Part shown: piece by piece, positions 1 through 12,321 of the stretch
How the letters are laid out: the number at the start of each line of letters is the position of its first letter
Position numbering within the stretch: position 1 is the stretch's first letter
Source of the DNA: Paraspadella gotoi
Lineage: Eukaryota; Chaetognatha
Assembly (NCBI GenBank): GCA_051294375.1
Contig: CM119264.1
Location: 7,275,814-7,339,813, forward strand
Direction: 5' to 3'
Length of the DNA stretch: 64,000 nucleotides
Position numbers and translations under genes: made by a program
The notes under the pieces: model-generated
Databases searched by the model: none
What the model saw: only the letters and a program-made list of their open reading frames with translations
Told to the model about the DNA's origin: nothing

Positions 1-103
1 GAAAAAAAAAATATTCAATAATTGGTCATCGAATTGTGAGAAAATATACTCAAGAGAATTAATATTCAAAACTCTGCTCGTTGAATTTGACGTTTTTCTT
101 TAG

Positions 104-211
<108 letters not shown>

Positions 212-482
212 TGATTCGACTCGAAAGTGCCATGGCTGTGAATGGCATGTCTTCGATCCAAGCATTGGATACAATCGAAGGGGAGCTCCGTCCTCGACTT
301 TCTTCTTCACGAAAGATAGGATGCTTCTATCATTGCCAGCTCCAGCATTAAATTGACAGATGCAACACTCGCTCAAAATGAGCATATTTAATTCAAGCGT
401 AAGGAAATATAACGTAAAGAAAAATATAAAAACACCAAAAAAAAATTTAATAAAAGAAAAAAAATATTTTCAAGTTGAAATA

Positions 483-3400
483 TCAATCCGATTCCTCCTC
501 GTATTCGTAGTAGGCGATGTCGTAGTCTTCGTCGTCGCCGTATTTAGCTGCAATCGGATGAAACACGAAAAGTCGAACACTGCTGATTATGAGCTGAGAT
601 CTGAACTTATCAAAAGTCGAATTTGACAATTTTTTTCATTCCAAATCATGAAATCCTATTTGTTAGATCGCCCCACAACGCTCTAATTCGAGAATAGGAC
701 GCTAAAAGCGGGATTTCCCTAGCAATTTCGGTAAAACGCTACGGCAACTGATTGTCAATGAGGGATCGGCAGAGAGGCGACAATTATTAATAGCGCATTA
801 AGCCATTAACGCTTACGTCGGTAATTGTTGAAGGAGTGAGACCAGGGTTGGTGATGGTTGAAGGAGTGAAGGACGCACAGGACGAAGATGGCGAGAATCG
901 TCCATCGAACGATGCTGCGAATGGCTTGGAAGACGAAGCTTGGTGGCTCGGGTTCAGACTGAGTGAGAGAGAGAGATAGAGAGAGAGAGAGCATTGCGGC
1001 ATTCTAATGCTGCTCCACTCCTCAACCTTATCGAGTTGTTGTTTTTCCTCTTCCTCCCTTTCCTCCCTGAGTTTCTCCTCCAACGAGACTTCCATCCAGG
1101 GACGTAATTCCGTCAGCTTATGACCATCGAATTCTTCGCGCTTCGGTCCTTAGCGTCAACAATAAAAACAAATATAAACAGAGGCGAAGCTACAACAAAA
1201 AAATATAGGAAAAAAAAAAAGCTTTAAATTTGAATAGAATTAAAGTTTAATTTAAACTAGTCATTATCGATTTAATTATAACATTGATACGTGAAAATGT
1301 ACTTATTTAATGAAAGATTAAATGCAGTATAGAGCTTGACAATAATACAATAATGTAATACACGAAGAGTTAAACTCGATCGACTTTTTCTGGTGGATTC
1401 GCTTACGATTTCTCGCTCCTTTTCGCATTTTATCCGATTGGGAATTACTTCTTCGCCACGGAGTTTCTTCTTTCCCGATCGGCTGCGTCTTTTGTCGAAT
1501 GTTTATTTATTCTGTTCGTTAATGTTTTTCTTCGGCGGAAATAATTGACAAAAATTGTTTTCTGTCGTAGAAAATAATGAGGATCCGTAAACGAGGATTT
1601 TAAGATCCGAGTTTTTAAAGAATTTTTTAAATAACGATAGCATGGCGAGAACCTATTATTCAATTGATGACGTTGCTAAGATTTATTACATTTAATATGT
1701 TACAATAGTAAAGACCTCATTGAGAGCCCATCCCATTTAATGAACGATAATTTCATATCGTTTCGCATATATTTCGTTGTTCATAGTAGAAGATAGATTT
1801 TTTGTAATTATTTCGTATTTGTACATCAATCCTTAAAAAAAAAACACGTTTCTTTCTACCCAAATTGTTTCTCCCGTTGACGGACGATCTTTCTCGCCTT
1901 TCGGTTTGTGTTGTAAAGATTCATCTAAATTTTCGATGTTGTCATAAGTTTATTTTATGAAATACAAACGTTTCATCGGGAAAAAAAATTGTTTAATTAT
2001 TTTAAGCCGAACATAGAAGGAAGACAGAAATTAATTTTATAAAAGACTATCTGTACGATAATCTCTCGCGAACTACATTTCGAATGTCTAGAGAAAAAAG
2101 TAAATTTTGTAGCTGCTCCCTTTTCCGTTGATGAGTTTTTGAATCATTGCACTCCCTCAAACAATACGCGAAACTTCCTCTCAAATTCAATTTTGCCATT
2201 AACTTCACTACTACCGAATTAGGATTCGATAATAAATCCGATAATGTTTGTTCAGTTAAAGCACTGACGAAGAACGAAATGCACGTTCGAAACATGTCTG
2301 CTGTTATAAAAAAATAAAATTCGTTGTGAAAAACTAAAAAAAATTGTTATTTCGTCTAATCATTCTACCAACGAAAAGAAAGATTTCCAAACAAATGTTT
2401 GTTCTATGCATCTCAATCATGATCTGGCCTCGAACCTTCTCCTCCGCTCATCGTCTTCATCATCTTCATCGTGAAGTCAACGAAGTCAATCGCTTCGATC
2501 GGAAATCATTTTCATCTCTTCTTCGATCTCTTTGATATCGCCCGCCCTTCGTTTTCAAATATCGTCAATCTTTGACGAAATGTCATCCAAGCCGAGATTG
2601 ACGTCGCTTCCGGAAAGCGAACGCCGAGGTTTCGCCGAGGTTTCGCCCAAGTTTTTGCCTAAATTTTGCCGAGGTGTCGCCGAGATGTCGCCGAGATGTC
2701 GCCGAGGTTTTACCGAGGTTTTGCTCAGATATTGGGGAGGTTTCGCCAAAGTTTCGACAGAGACCCCCCGGAGGTTTAAACAAGATCTGGCGGTGGTTTC
2801 GTCGGGAACACTTTAGGACTTCACGACTTCAATAAATGATAACGATCGAAAGCCGGGAATACTTCAGCTTCCGGTCAAAATTTCGAACTCTTTCGATCAG
2901 GGAACGACGGCAAAAATCGAAAAAAGCCCTTCTCTCACCTACGACGAGGAGGCGAGGAATGTGAACATTAATCGGCCGCGGTTGTGAAGTGAACGTTCTC
3001 ACTCGCGCGTGAAAGCGTCGATGGTGGGGAAGAGTTGGTGGGAGAGGAAGGACGGTGATCCAAATGCGAGGACCGAAAAGACTTCCGGTCAAAAAAAAAA
3101 AAAGATCCGACGACGATCGATTCGTTGGAGAGGAAATCGATTTTGACGAGAATCGACGTCCGGTTATTACGATCTGAGAGACGAGAGATTCGTAACGAGG
3201 TCAGAAATTACGATCGCGTCGAAGGGACGCCTCGGGGGGTGGGGGGGGGTTGGAAAGGGAGGGGGGTTGAAGGAGGAGAGGGGGAGTTGGGTGGTTTTGA
3301 TTTTGAACTGGTGGTTCGAAGAATATTTTGTATTTAGTTGAGGAGCAGTCGCGTAATTTATGTGGGGGTTTTTGGGGGGTAGGATCATTTGGCGATGATC

Positions 3401-3933
3401 GGATTTTTACCGCGTTTTTTGCCCGGTTGCATTTCGTTGTATGCTATTTGCTAACTACGCAATCAAAGTGCCATAACCTTCAGTTTACCTTGGGCAAAAT
3501 TAAAGAAAAAATGAACTGAACAAATTCAGAGTCGCAACTGTAACAAGTAGTTTAAATTCAAAACAAATGTACATTAAATTTTGAACAGAAATTTGTTAGT
3601 TGATCAATGATCTTCATTAACGTCGTCATTCCCCAGTTTCTTTCTCCCCCCCCCCTCGCAACCCGCTTAAGCTCGGGCGATCCCCGACCCGCACTCGGGC
3701 CCCTCGGGGTAGAACCACCGACACCCCACCCCCCACTGCTCCTGGCTCCAGAGCGGGTAGTGACCCCTGAGGTAAGTCCACCGCAATCGACACTCGTCCT
3801 CGCGAAAGACGAGACCGGAGCAGAGTGAGGGTTCGGTCCAGGAGTGGAGCGATTGAGGGAAGGCGGAGCGGGAGGAGCTCCTTGGCCCACTTGCAGTAGC
3901 ATCCTAAAAGGGGGAGAGGAGAGAGGGAGAGGA

Positions 3934-3975
<42 letters not shown>

Positions 3976-6900
3976 AGGAGAGAAGAGAGAGAGAGAGAGA
4001 GTAAACAGGAGGCAAAATTAGCATATTCGAGTAACGGAGAAACAAACAAACAACAAACAGACAGAAGGCGAACATCACCAAAGCAATACAAGAAAGAAAG
4101 AAATATTTAAAAAAATACAAATCGGAAAAAATAAATAAAGAAGCCAGAAGGCGAAAAAAAATAATCAGATCCATACTAACTAAAGGCCAACAACACCACG
4201 ACCAACTCAGGCCCGACGATTAACATTATCACGCATTCAAACGTTTCACCACCAACTGTTAACTCTATCGGCGCTTTCTTGACGGTCGATCGGGCGAAGA
4301 AAGAGCTCACGAGCCCAACGAACTCGGCGCGACAAGCGTTCGTCGATTCCGCGTCGTCATCACGTCCAAGTTGCTCGTCGAGGGAGACTGGAGAGGTGGA
4401 GGACCTGTAAGGGGATGGGGGTGTGGGAAGTGGGTGGATGGGTGGAGAGTAGATTTCTAGAAAAGGTTTTTATCGTTATTTATTTTTCGTCGGTCTTTGT
4501 CATTCTCAATCTCTGTCTTTTGTCTCTTTTCTAAGTCGCCCAATTAGCTGTTCCCAAGAATGTTTGTTTCCGTTGGTCGTTGTTATTGGCTTGAAATATC
4601 TTGTCATCCTCGTCGTTGTTGTTGTTGTTTTCGGTTGTCGTCGTCCGATCTCACCATCTCTTCGACCGTCTTCTCTCTATCGAAGATCCAACGGAATCGA
4701 CGATCGCGACCGGAAGTCCCAACTTTTTCCAACCAGCGCCACGCCTTCGCTCTGAAGAAAAAGTAAAAAGATTGAAATTAGCGAAAAAAACAAAACAAAC
4801 AAAAAAAGAAAACCAAAGAACAACAAAAAAACAAATAAAAACAAAACAAAAAAAACAAAAAAATAAACAAAACAAACAAAACAAAAAAACAAACAAAAAA
4901 ACAAAAAAAAAACCCAAAAGAACAAAAAGAAACAAAAGACAAAAGAAAAAAACAAACAAAACAACACAAAACAAACAAACAAACAAACAAAGACAAAAAC
5001 AAAATAAACAAAATAACAAAAATAACAAATAAACAAAAAAAAACAAAAAACAAACTAAAAAAATAAAAAAAAACAACAAAAAAAAAAACAAAACAAACAC
5101 AAACAAATAAAACAACAAAACAAATAAAAAAAAAACAAACAAAACAAAATAAAATAATATTTAAAATTAAAAAAACAGCAAAACAAACCAAAAAAAACAA
5201 CCCAAAAAAGTAAAAAAAACAAACAAAACAAACTAAAAGGAAAGGAAATCATATGTATGCTTTGCCTATAAGTGTCTGCCGTGAGCTGGCTCATTCTCGG
5301 CCGCATCGTCGCCCGCGAGAAAAAGTAGTCCCGACACCCGAATGACTTTCCGTAGGCGATCTGCCAGTAGGTGGTCAGGTCGCCCACGAGCCGTTCCATG
5401 AAGGTCACCCCGTTGTGGAGCTCCTTCGTCCATGTCAGGGCTTTGTCTGATAGGAGTGATGGTGGATTGTTAACAATTTGCGATAATTTAAGAATTTTTT
5501 TTATATCTTTACTATGCAGACTTAATATGTATGGAACGAAATTGATGGGAAAATAATGTCAAATGGGGCTCAAATAGACAATGCCCCCTTAAAAGAACCC
5601 CATGCGTCCTTTTACCAATTTTATCGATGAAACTGGCGACGCATCTTTGATTCTCTTCAGCCTCAGTCGTCATCGTCGTCGTCGTTGTCGTAGCCGTTGT
5701 CGTCGTCATCCCCGTCGGCGCCGTCGTCGTCGTCGTCGCCAACGCGACGCGGATCCCGATGAAGTTGTTGACGATTCTCTGAAAGTCGGCCTGTGGAAGC
5801 CGACGAAGGGATAGAGAAGTAGACGGACAAACAGATAAGAAGTTAATACGTAGTCTGTCAGTCCGTCTGTTTGAGACGCTTACCTTCATTTCCGCGACTC
5901 CCGTTCGACCGAGAAGTTCTCTGAAGACTCTGCCCTCGCACGGTCCGATGGCGGCGTCGCAACGGGATCGAGTGTAGTTTGGACGGAGACGAGCCATTCG
6001 AGCCGGCTGTGGAGGGAGAGGTGAACTATTTGATAATTCATTAATGCGACCATTTTGCGGAGTAGTATTTGCGATTGAATATCGATAAGTAATATTTTTA
6101 TATTTTTCAAACCAAAATTTTTTTTCAGGCTTTTTCTTTATGATGTTTTTTTTTTTTTTTATCTATTATTATTCAATTCGAAATCTGCCCTAAGTCGGTT
6201 TATTTTGGTATGGACGTATGCGTTTCTATCGAAATTTACTATGTTCAAAGAAATGTCTGTAAAGCTCATTTGAGTAATTTAAGTATATAAAATATATTAA
6301 CGAGAAAAGATGGATCGTTTGGCCGAATCCCGTCAATGTCCTCCATCAATTTCCCACGAGGTTCGCGTCAAAAGAGAACTTTTAAATCGCTCTCGATCGC
6401 TCTCGATCGCTCTAAATAACCTAGAAATCCATCGGGATCCTAAATGCCTCTCGATCGCTTTAAATCACCGCAAATCGCCGGAAAATTCATTTATTTCTTT
6501 ACTTAACCGTCGTTTTAGTCAGGTTTTTCGAACGCTAAAAATGTTTTTTTTTTATAACTCCGTGACAAGAATCAGTTTTTCTCTTTTAATCTACGGATCT
6601 TTTTAATCCTTTTTCAATTTCGATTCAGACAGTCATTCGAATCCCATCGGAAGTTGGGGAGAGGGAGTGGAGAAGACGTAGAATAGACGGAAGAGAGAGA
6701 GATGAAGAGAGAGATGACGGCGGAGGAGCAGAGAGAGAGAGAGAGAACTTTTTACGTCGTTAAATTCGGTTAAAGTGCCAAAAATTAATGCTATAGCCGA
6801 TAAGTTATATCCTTAAAAACAACAAAATATTTACATAAATATAAAAAAAACCTTTGCGGGGGAGGAGTCAGAATAAAAAAAAAATTGGTTTCGCTTTATT

Positions 6901-7325
6901 AATTCATCATGACTTAAAAGTCATTTATCATGACTTAAAAGTCAGCTCATGTGTCAGAATTTATGACTAAAATACGACGATTTTCGACGGCTGTTCGATG
7001 TTTTTGCACTTTGAACACGGACACGCCTACTAAGCAAAAAAAAATCACTCATATGTCATTTTCTGACATTATCTGACTTACGATGCATCGTCAGACGCTA
7101 CTGGTTTTTAGCTTTTTTTTTTGGAAAATTGCTTTGTACCTTTGGATGTCTAAAATCAGGATTATTATCGCTTTTTTTTGCGTTTTCGAAATTGAAATTA
7201 TTTACGATTTTTTCGAGACATCAACTTTATTTGTCATTACATCTTCTTTTACTTTTCTATTCAAAAAATATCATAACAATATAAAACAAGTTGCACCCAA
7301 CAACACTTCTCTCCTCTCTCTGTCT

Positions 7326-7415
<90 letters not shown>

Positions 7416-8008
7416 ATCTCTCTCTCACGCGTTCATTTTCTCTATAATCTATTCTTCCCTCTCCCGTTCGGAGTCAACAACGACAACAACGACAACAACG
7501 AGTGAAGCGTGTGATTGGAGCGAAGATTGATGCTGTTGCTCTTCAACCTTCTGTCAGGTTATTGTCCATCAAAGTCCCTTCATTGACAAAGCTTTAATTG
7601 ACGAGATAGAAGACAGAAAAAAAAGTATCGGAGTTCAGAATAAAATTTAAAAGAGAAATAAATAAGGATGTAACGAGAGAAAAAGAAAAAAAAAGAAAAG
7701 AAAGAAAGAATAAAAGAAAGAAAGAAAGAAAGAGAGAAAGAAAGAAAGAAAGAATGAAAAGAGAAAGAGAAAATAATAAAAGAAATAAAGTAAGATCAAG
7801 AATTAAAAGATTAAAAAATTAAAAAATTAAGTAAGAAAAAACAAAAAAATCATTTAATTAATAAATCCAATTTCAAAAGTAGTAATTATATTATTATATT
7901 AGCTAATTGAAAACAATTAAGAAAAAGATTGGCAGAATAAATATGTTTTTGGAATGGTACAAAGGGATGTGGAGTATGAAAGCAAAGGGTAGAACAGGGA
8001 TGTTAGAT

Positions 8009-8045
<37 letters not shown>

Positions 8046-8065
8046 TGAGAGAGGAGAGAGGAGAG

Positions 8066-8106
<41 letters not shown>

Positions 8107-8111
8107 AGAGA

Positions 8112-8149
<38 letters not shown>

Positions 8150-8648
8150 TGTGTTAGAGAGATAAAGAAAGAGAAAAAGAGAGAGAACGATTCTGACGGC
8201 ACGCTGTCTGCCGATCTTAAATCGATTATTCATTCTGTACAAGTATATTTTGTAACACCGTCTTTTTATTGAAATCATTACAAATCTTCTAACTTCTTTT
8301 TCAGCTCATATTGAAAAAGTAGTTTTTGATGCGATAATTAAACGGGCGTTTTTCGCCTCGTGATTTTGTTATAGGAGGTATTGGCTCATGTGGCACTTTT
8401 TCTAATATGCCTCTCTGACTATGTCTCTCCGACTATTTTACTGTATTTAACATTACCAAAAAAACGAGCAATGGTCTTGTTAAATAATTTTTTATATAAA
8501 CATTTTAATCTCTTTCTACCCATATTTTAACAGCAGTTCTTTCGCCGCATCTGTTTGCTAGAAATTCTCACACCCAAAAATTCCTTCTTCCTTCTGCACA
8601 GGGTTTTCCTCCGTTGAAAAACCAGGTGAGAAATGACTCTATCTCTAG

Positions 8649-8727
<79 letters not shown>

Positions 8728-9384
8728 CCCCCCTCTTCCCTCACCTTTTTCCTATCCTCCCCCATCTCTCGACGGCCGGTGATGAGCGGGGGAGGAACCC
8801 AAGTGTTAATACAAAACAAACATAAAAACACAGAAGCGAGAAAATGAGTTCCAGAACGAATTTAAATACTAAAATCATGAGCATGAAATAACAAAAACTT
8901 AAAAAAAACAAAAAAAAAACAACCAAATGTTAAGATTAAAAAGGAATGAATGAAAACAAAAAAATAACAGAAAGACAAAAAAGTAAAGAGGCTCGAATTG
9001 TATTCCTTCCGCGATTCACTCGTAGATCACTCATTGACCTTATTTTTTTATTCACTCAGCGGATCGTCTCAACCCAACTGTATTTGTTGGCCTAAAGTCT
9101 TTCTTCAGTCGAAAAAACGACGTTCTGTTTTAATTTTTAATTCTTTTCTTCACGCCATATCTTTAATAAGTTTTCTTACTCTATTTTCTTTTCTTTTTCC
9201 CACCTTTCTCTACAACTTTCACTCTTTCCCGATTTTCACACCCGTGAGCCTCTCACTCCTCCCCATCGCCCGCCCCCACCCCTTCGCTCCGCCTTCACGC
9301 GCTCCCCGCCGATCGGTGAGGATTCGCTCGCCCTTCTTCACCTCTCCACGGGGGAGAACATTAGAGGCCGGCGGAAGTGGTTAA

Positions 9385-9415
<31 letters not shown>

Positions 9416-11436
9416 TTTAATAAAAGAGGATAAGAAAAAAGAAGTACAAATCTAGGGAAAAGGGAAAGAGAATAAGCGGGAGGGGAAAAGGGGAGAGATT
9501 AAGTGAAGGATTAATTTAGAAGAAAGAGGATTAGATAAAGAAGAAGAAGGATTACATAAAATGTAGTATAAGAATAAGTGGGAAGAAAAAGGAAAAGAAA
9601 GAGCACGAAGTTCAAAATAATGATAAAGAGAGTCAGCTTTGAATAAAGTGCCTCAATAAGGAGTGGGTCTCGGTTCCATATTGGTATGCTTTAAAATTGA
9701 ATTTTTAAAGTCTATTTTGACATGAAAAGTCGTTTTTAGCGTCGGGTATTGCGTTTTAAAAGTTCTCGTCGAAGAGATTTCTCACCACATCATCAATGAT
9801 CTCGTGATGCGATTGGTCGTAGAATGAGTATTTTATTTCAATTTCCCAAATGCTTCAGCGCAGCGGTTTATCGTCAATTAAACAACAATTCACCAACCAC
9901 GAGCTCACCAATTCGTTGCAAGGATTGGGATGCACGGCCGGCGTCCACCAGCCTCTCTTTTCCGGTTCTCGCGGTTCCATCCTTAAAAATCGGCGTCGTT
10001 CCATGGCGGCTTCTCTGTGAGCGGCGCCGTGCCGATGGGCGTGCCGGTGACGAACGCTGCGGCGCCCTCTGTAGTGAATCACAGAAGAAACTTTAACTCG
10101 TGAGACAGAGATGTTGTGGTTAAAACCCTACCATGGACTTTTTGTTTACTTTTACCGATCAATGTATTTTCTTTAGTTTACAGTTAAAGTTAGTTGAAAA
10201 AAAAATATTTAGAAATATTTGATTTATACTCACTGCGATCTTTTCGCGGCTACACTTTCCATAATCAAAGCGCAAAGGTTTTCCTCGTTACTTTTGTTGT
10301 TGTCGTCATCATCGTCTCTCTTCGCCAGAGATTGCGACGCGTTGGACGTTATCGACAAAGAAATAGATTCCCTGAGTTAAATGAACAGTTTAGTTGAAAT
10401 GACCTTCGTATATTTGAAAAATTTTAAAAAAATATAATTTGTATTTCTAAATAGATTGATAGTCTCTCACCCTCTCTGAGTCGATACCGCGTCGGCCATA
10501 TTCGTCGGGTCCAAAGCCGGCGCCGTCTCGGTCGAAGAGACGTTGGCGTGGACTTCCTCCGAGGAGGCCGGGGCATCGTTGACGGCCTCCTCCACCGGCT
10601 TCCGCCCCGCCACCATCGCCGCCACCCCAGCCACCACCCGCTGACCACTCTTCGACCCTTTGGCGAACAAGAATTTCCTTCCTTTGACTTGGGCTTCGTT
10701 GAGGACGGAGTTTTCCTCGGCCGATCGGCCTTTCGATTTGGCCGGGAGTGCCGAGACGGAAGACGGGGTGGGGCCGGAAGTGGGCGAAGAGGCGGACCGG
10801 GCGTTGGAAATGCCGGAGAGCATTCCGGCTGAGGAGGCGGGAATGGCCAAGAGGGCGTGGGTTCCGTTGGTAGTTTTATTTGAGGATCTCGGCGACAAAG
10901 ACGAAGCATTGGAAATAACTGTTGATGAATTTTCCTGAAATGTTAAACGGGATAATTATTTTGGTGAAATTTCCTTTTGCTCATTTTTATGTAATAATGT
11001 TTTAAGTTAACTTGTACGAATGTGCACATTATAAAAAAAAAATGGTAATTTCTTTTTTTTACTCATACTTAGCGATTCCGATTCTAAACACAAGTACGTA
11101 TACATTAATTAAAATGATATGAGAAGTTGAGAACTGATTGACTTTTTTTTTCTAATTCGTCTTCTCTGACCCATTTTTTTCTCGATTCGTCGGGAGTCAT
11201 TAACCCCCATACAAATTTTTTAATGAGTTTTTTTTTTTAAATTCTCGGTTCGACGCTCCCGACTCGAAACTGAAAGGGCGGGGTTACATATTTAAAAAAG
11301 TATTTTCGTGGGAGTTTAAAAAAAAAAAAGATGGTCAAGAGAAGAACAACAATTTTGAGTGGAGGGGACAACCTTTCTCAGAGCTGGGAGGAGGTTTAAT
11401 TGTATCAAGTCTGAGGGAGGTTCCTATTGGATGAGT

Positions 11437-11475
<39 letters not shown>

Positions 11476-11564
11476 GAGAGAGAGAGAGAGAGAGAAGAGA
11501 GGTAAGGTTTTAGAAAATGACTGACTGGAGGACAAAAGAGAGAGAGAGAGAGAGAAGAGAGGAG

Positions 11565-11604
<40 letters not shown>

Positions 11605-12321
11605 AAGGGTAAGTTTTAGTTAAAAATGACTGACGGAGGACAGAAAGATAGAGGTGTGAGAGAGAGAGAGAGAGGGAGAGAGGAGAGAGACGGGGAGAAG
11701 AGAAGAGAGAGAGAGAGAGAGACAGAGTTTCGGATTCATCAATCTCTTTACGGATCCTTGTTTATCTTCCTTCAAAACACGTGTTTGAAGCCTCCCTTCC
11801 CCTTTTCTCGATAAATCATTTTTAATCGCCCTAATTGAAATTTATTTTTAGTACTTTAAACTATTGAGGTGTTGTAACATAATGAAAAGTATGTGACGCG
11901 TTTCCTAATAAATGAGTGTTGGACAAATCGTTGGAGGTGTGCAAAACGATGGATTTTGAATGGCAAAAACTCTCAATTGCCTCTGGCACCAACGAGACGC
12001 GTAATGACAATCCTTGAAAAATAATATCCCGTCTACACCCGACCCTGTCACCCTAAAACACTCCACTCTAACACCCTACGACGCATTAGGTACCATCGGC
12101 ATAATTGCTCGTGATCAGACGTAACTCCGAGTGACAAAACTGAAATCCAGTCTCACCTGAGGAAGGAGTGAAGATCGATTGAGTGTCCCGTCGTTGACGT
12201 CAGGAGAATAATTGAAAACATCATTCGTGACGTCGAGAGGAGAAGAAGACGACGACAATGACCATAAAGACGAGTTCTTGAAAGAAAGACTTGACTGTCG
12301 AGTCCTTGTGGTTGTTGCCAT
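483..12321 (-). CDS. Multi-exon gene of unrecognised family with C-terminal membrane anchor and acidic tail
   Basis: Phase-consistent minus-strand exons, 5' to 3': 12321-12157 (ATG start), 10934-10471, 10371-10234, 10068-9909, 6006-5884, 5790-5616, 5446-5266 (GC donor), 4404 to about 4263-4311, 3903 to about 3730, then 1148-1027, 958-817 and 547-483 (stop TGA). Every join up to 5266 keeps frame. The links from 4.3 kb to 1.15 kb are less certain, and an exon may be missing there. The N-terminal part is Ser/Thr/Ala-rich and probably disordered. The middle (10.07-5.27 kb) has conserved-looking segments such as WWTPAVHPNPCNEL, CDAAIGPCEGRVF and GCRDYFFSR with regularly spaced Cys. One exon carries a Thr run from a GAC/ACG repeat (about 5655-5745). 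A Glu-rich coiled-coil-like exon (EEKLREEREEEE) comes before a hydrophobic segment, RWTILAIFVLCVLHSF, and then the acidic C-terminus YGDDEDYDIAYYEYEEESD. It could be a tail-anchored or type I membrane protein. I do not recognise the family and propose no function. Confidence 0.6.
2264..2297 (+). ncRNA. Hammerhead-ribozyme-like motif with intact core
   Basis: The plus strand reads CTGACGA, then A, then GAACG, a 7-nt loop and the complementary CGTTC, then GAAAC and ATGT. CUGANGA and GAAA are the two conserved core strands of hammerhead ribozymes, and the intervening stem II pairs perfectly over 5 bp. AAACAT (2290-2295) could pair with ATGTTT at 2244-2249 to give a short stem III. I cannot define stem I or the cleavage triplet with confidence. 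It lies antisense inside an intron of the minus-strand gene. Related degenerate motifs occur at 35.2, 36.9, 37.4 and 53.8 kb. Confidence 0.5.
2621..2778. repeat. Degenerate 12-bp minisatellite
   Basis: About a dozen imperfect tandem copies of a unit close to GCCGAGGTTTCG. The repeat produces open frames on both strands, which I attribute to the repeat. It sits in an intron of the minus-strand gene. Confidence 0.75.
3919..4000. repeat. (GA)n microsatellite
   Basis: Nearly pure GA dinucleotides with a few GGA/AGA interruptions, just upstream, in the sense of the minus-strand gene, of a candidate exon starting at 3903. Confidence 0.9.
4773..5237. repeat. 460-bp A/C-only low-complexity tract, (AAAC/AAAAC)n-like
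   Basis: The plus strand is almost entirely A with single C residues in irregular AAAC, AAAAC and AAACAAAC spacing, and has very few G or T. The open frames across it (Lys/Asn/Thr-rich on plus, Phe/Cys/Leu-rich on minus) are products of composition. It lies in an intron between the exons at 5446-5266 and about 4404 of the minus-strand gene. Confidence 0.9.
7325..7412. repeat. (TC)n microsatellite
   Basis: About 40 uninterrupted TC units. The Ser/Leu open frames across it come from the repeat. Confidence 0.95.
8009..8185. repeat. Interrupted (GA)n microsatellite
   Basis: GA repeats broken by GGAGA, AAGA and TGAGA interruptions. Confidence 0.9.
8648..8740. repeat. (CT)n microsatellite
   Basis: CT repeats with one CCTC interruption, grading into C-rich pyrimidine sequence. 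Confidence 0.9.
11437..11725. repeat. Clustered (GA)n microsatellites
   Basis: Three GA arrays separated by related spacers: GTAAGGTTTTAG-like and GTAAGTTTTAG-like sequence followed by AAATGACTGAC/G and GGAGGACA. This suggests local tandem duplication of a GA-bearing unit of about 110 bp. Confidence 0.8.

Larger units (their letters stand above)
6007..9908. other. 3.9-kb intron filled with simple repeats
   Basis: This intron of the minus-strand gene holds (TC)n at about 7325-7412, a (GAAA)n-like purine tract at about 7676-7850, (GA)n at about 8009-8185 and (CT)n at about 8648-8740. A pair of near-identical 20-bp units around TGACTTAAAAGTCA lies at about 6908-6946. I see no further exon here. 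Confidence 0.6.

Noticed and set aside
3607-3828. Plus-strand exon ending at a strong CTGAG|GTAAGT donor (3780)
   Set aside because: The upstream plus-strand frame is low-complexity Pro-rich with no acceptor or partner exon. The minus frame over the same bases fits the neighbouring gene better, though not conclusively.
4773-5237. Open frames of 120-160 codons in the A/C tract
   Set aside because: Produced by composition (Lys/Asn/Thr or Phe/Cys/Leu), with no start context or splice structure.
7325-7412. Ser/Leu-rich or Arg/Glu-rich open frames across (TC)n/(GA)n arrays, here and at the other arrays (8.1, 8.7, 13.5, 25.8, 41.6, 56.4 and 61.7 kb)
   Set aside because: Dinucleotide repeats have no stops in any frame; the translations are pure repeats with no flanking homology.
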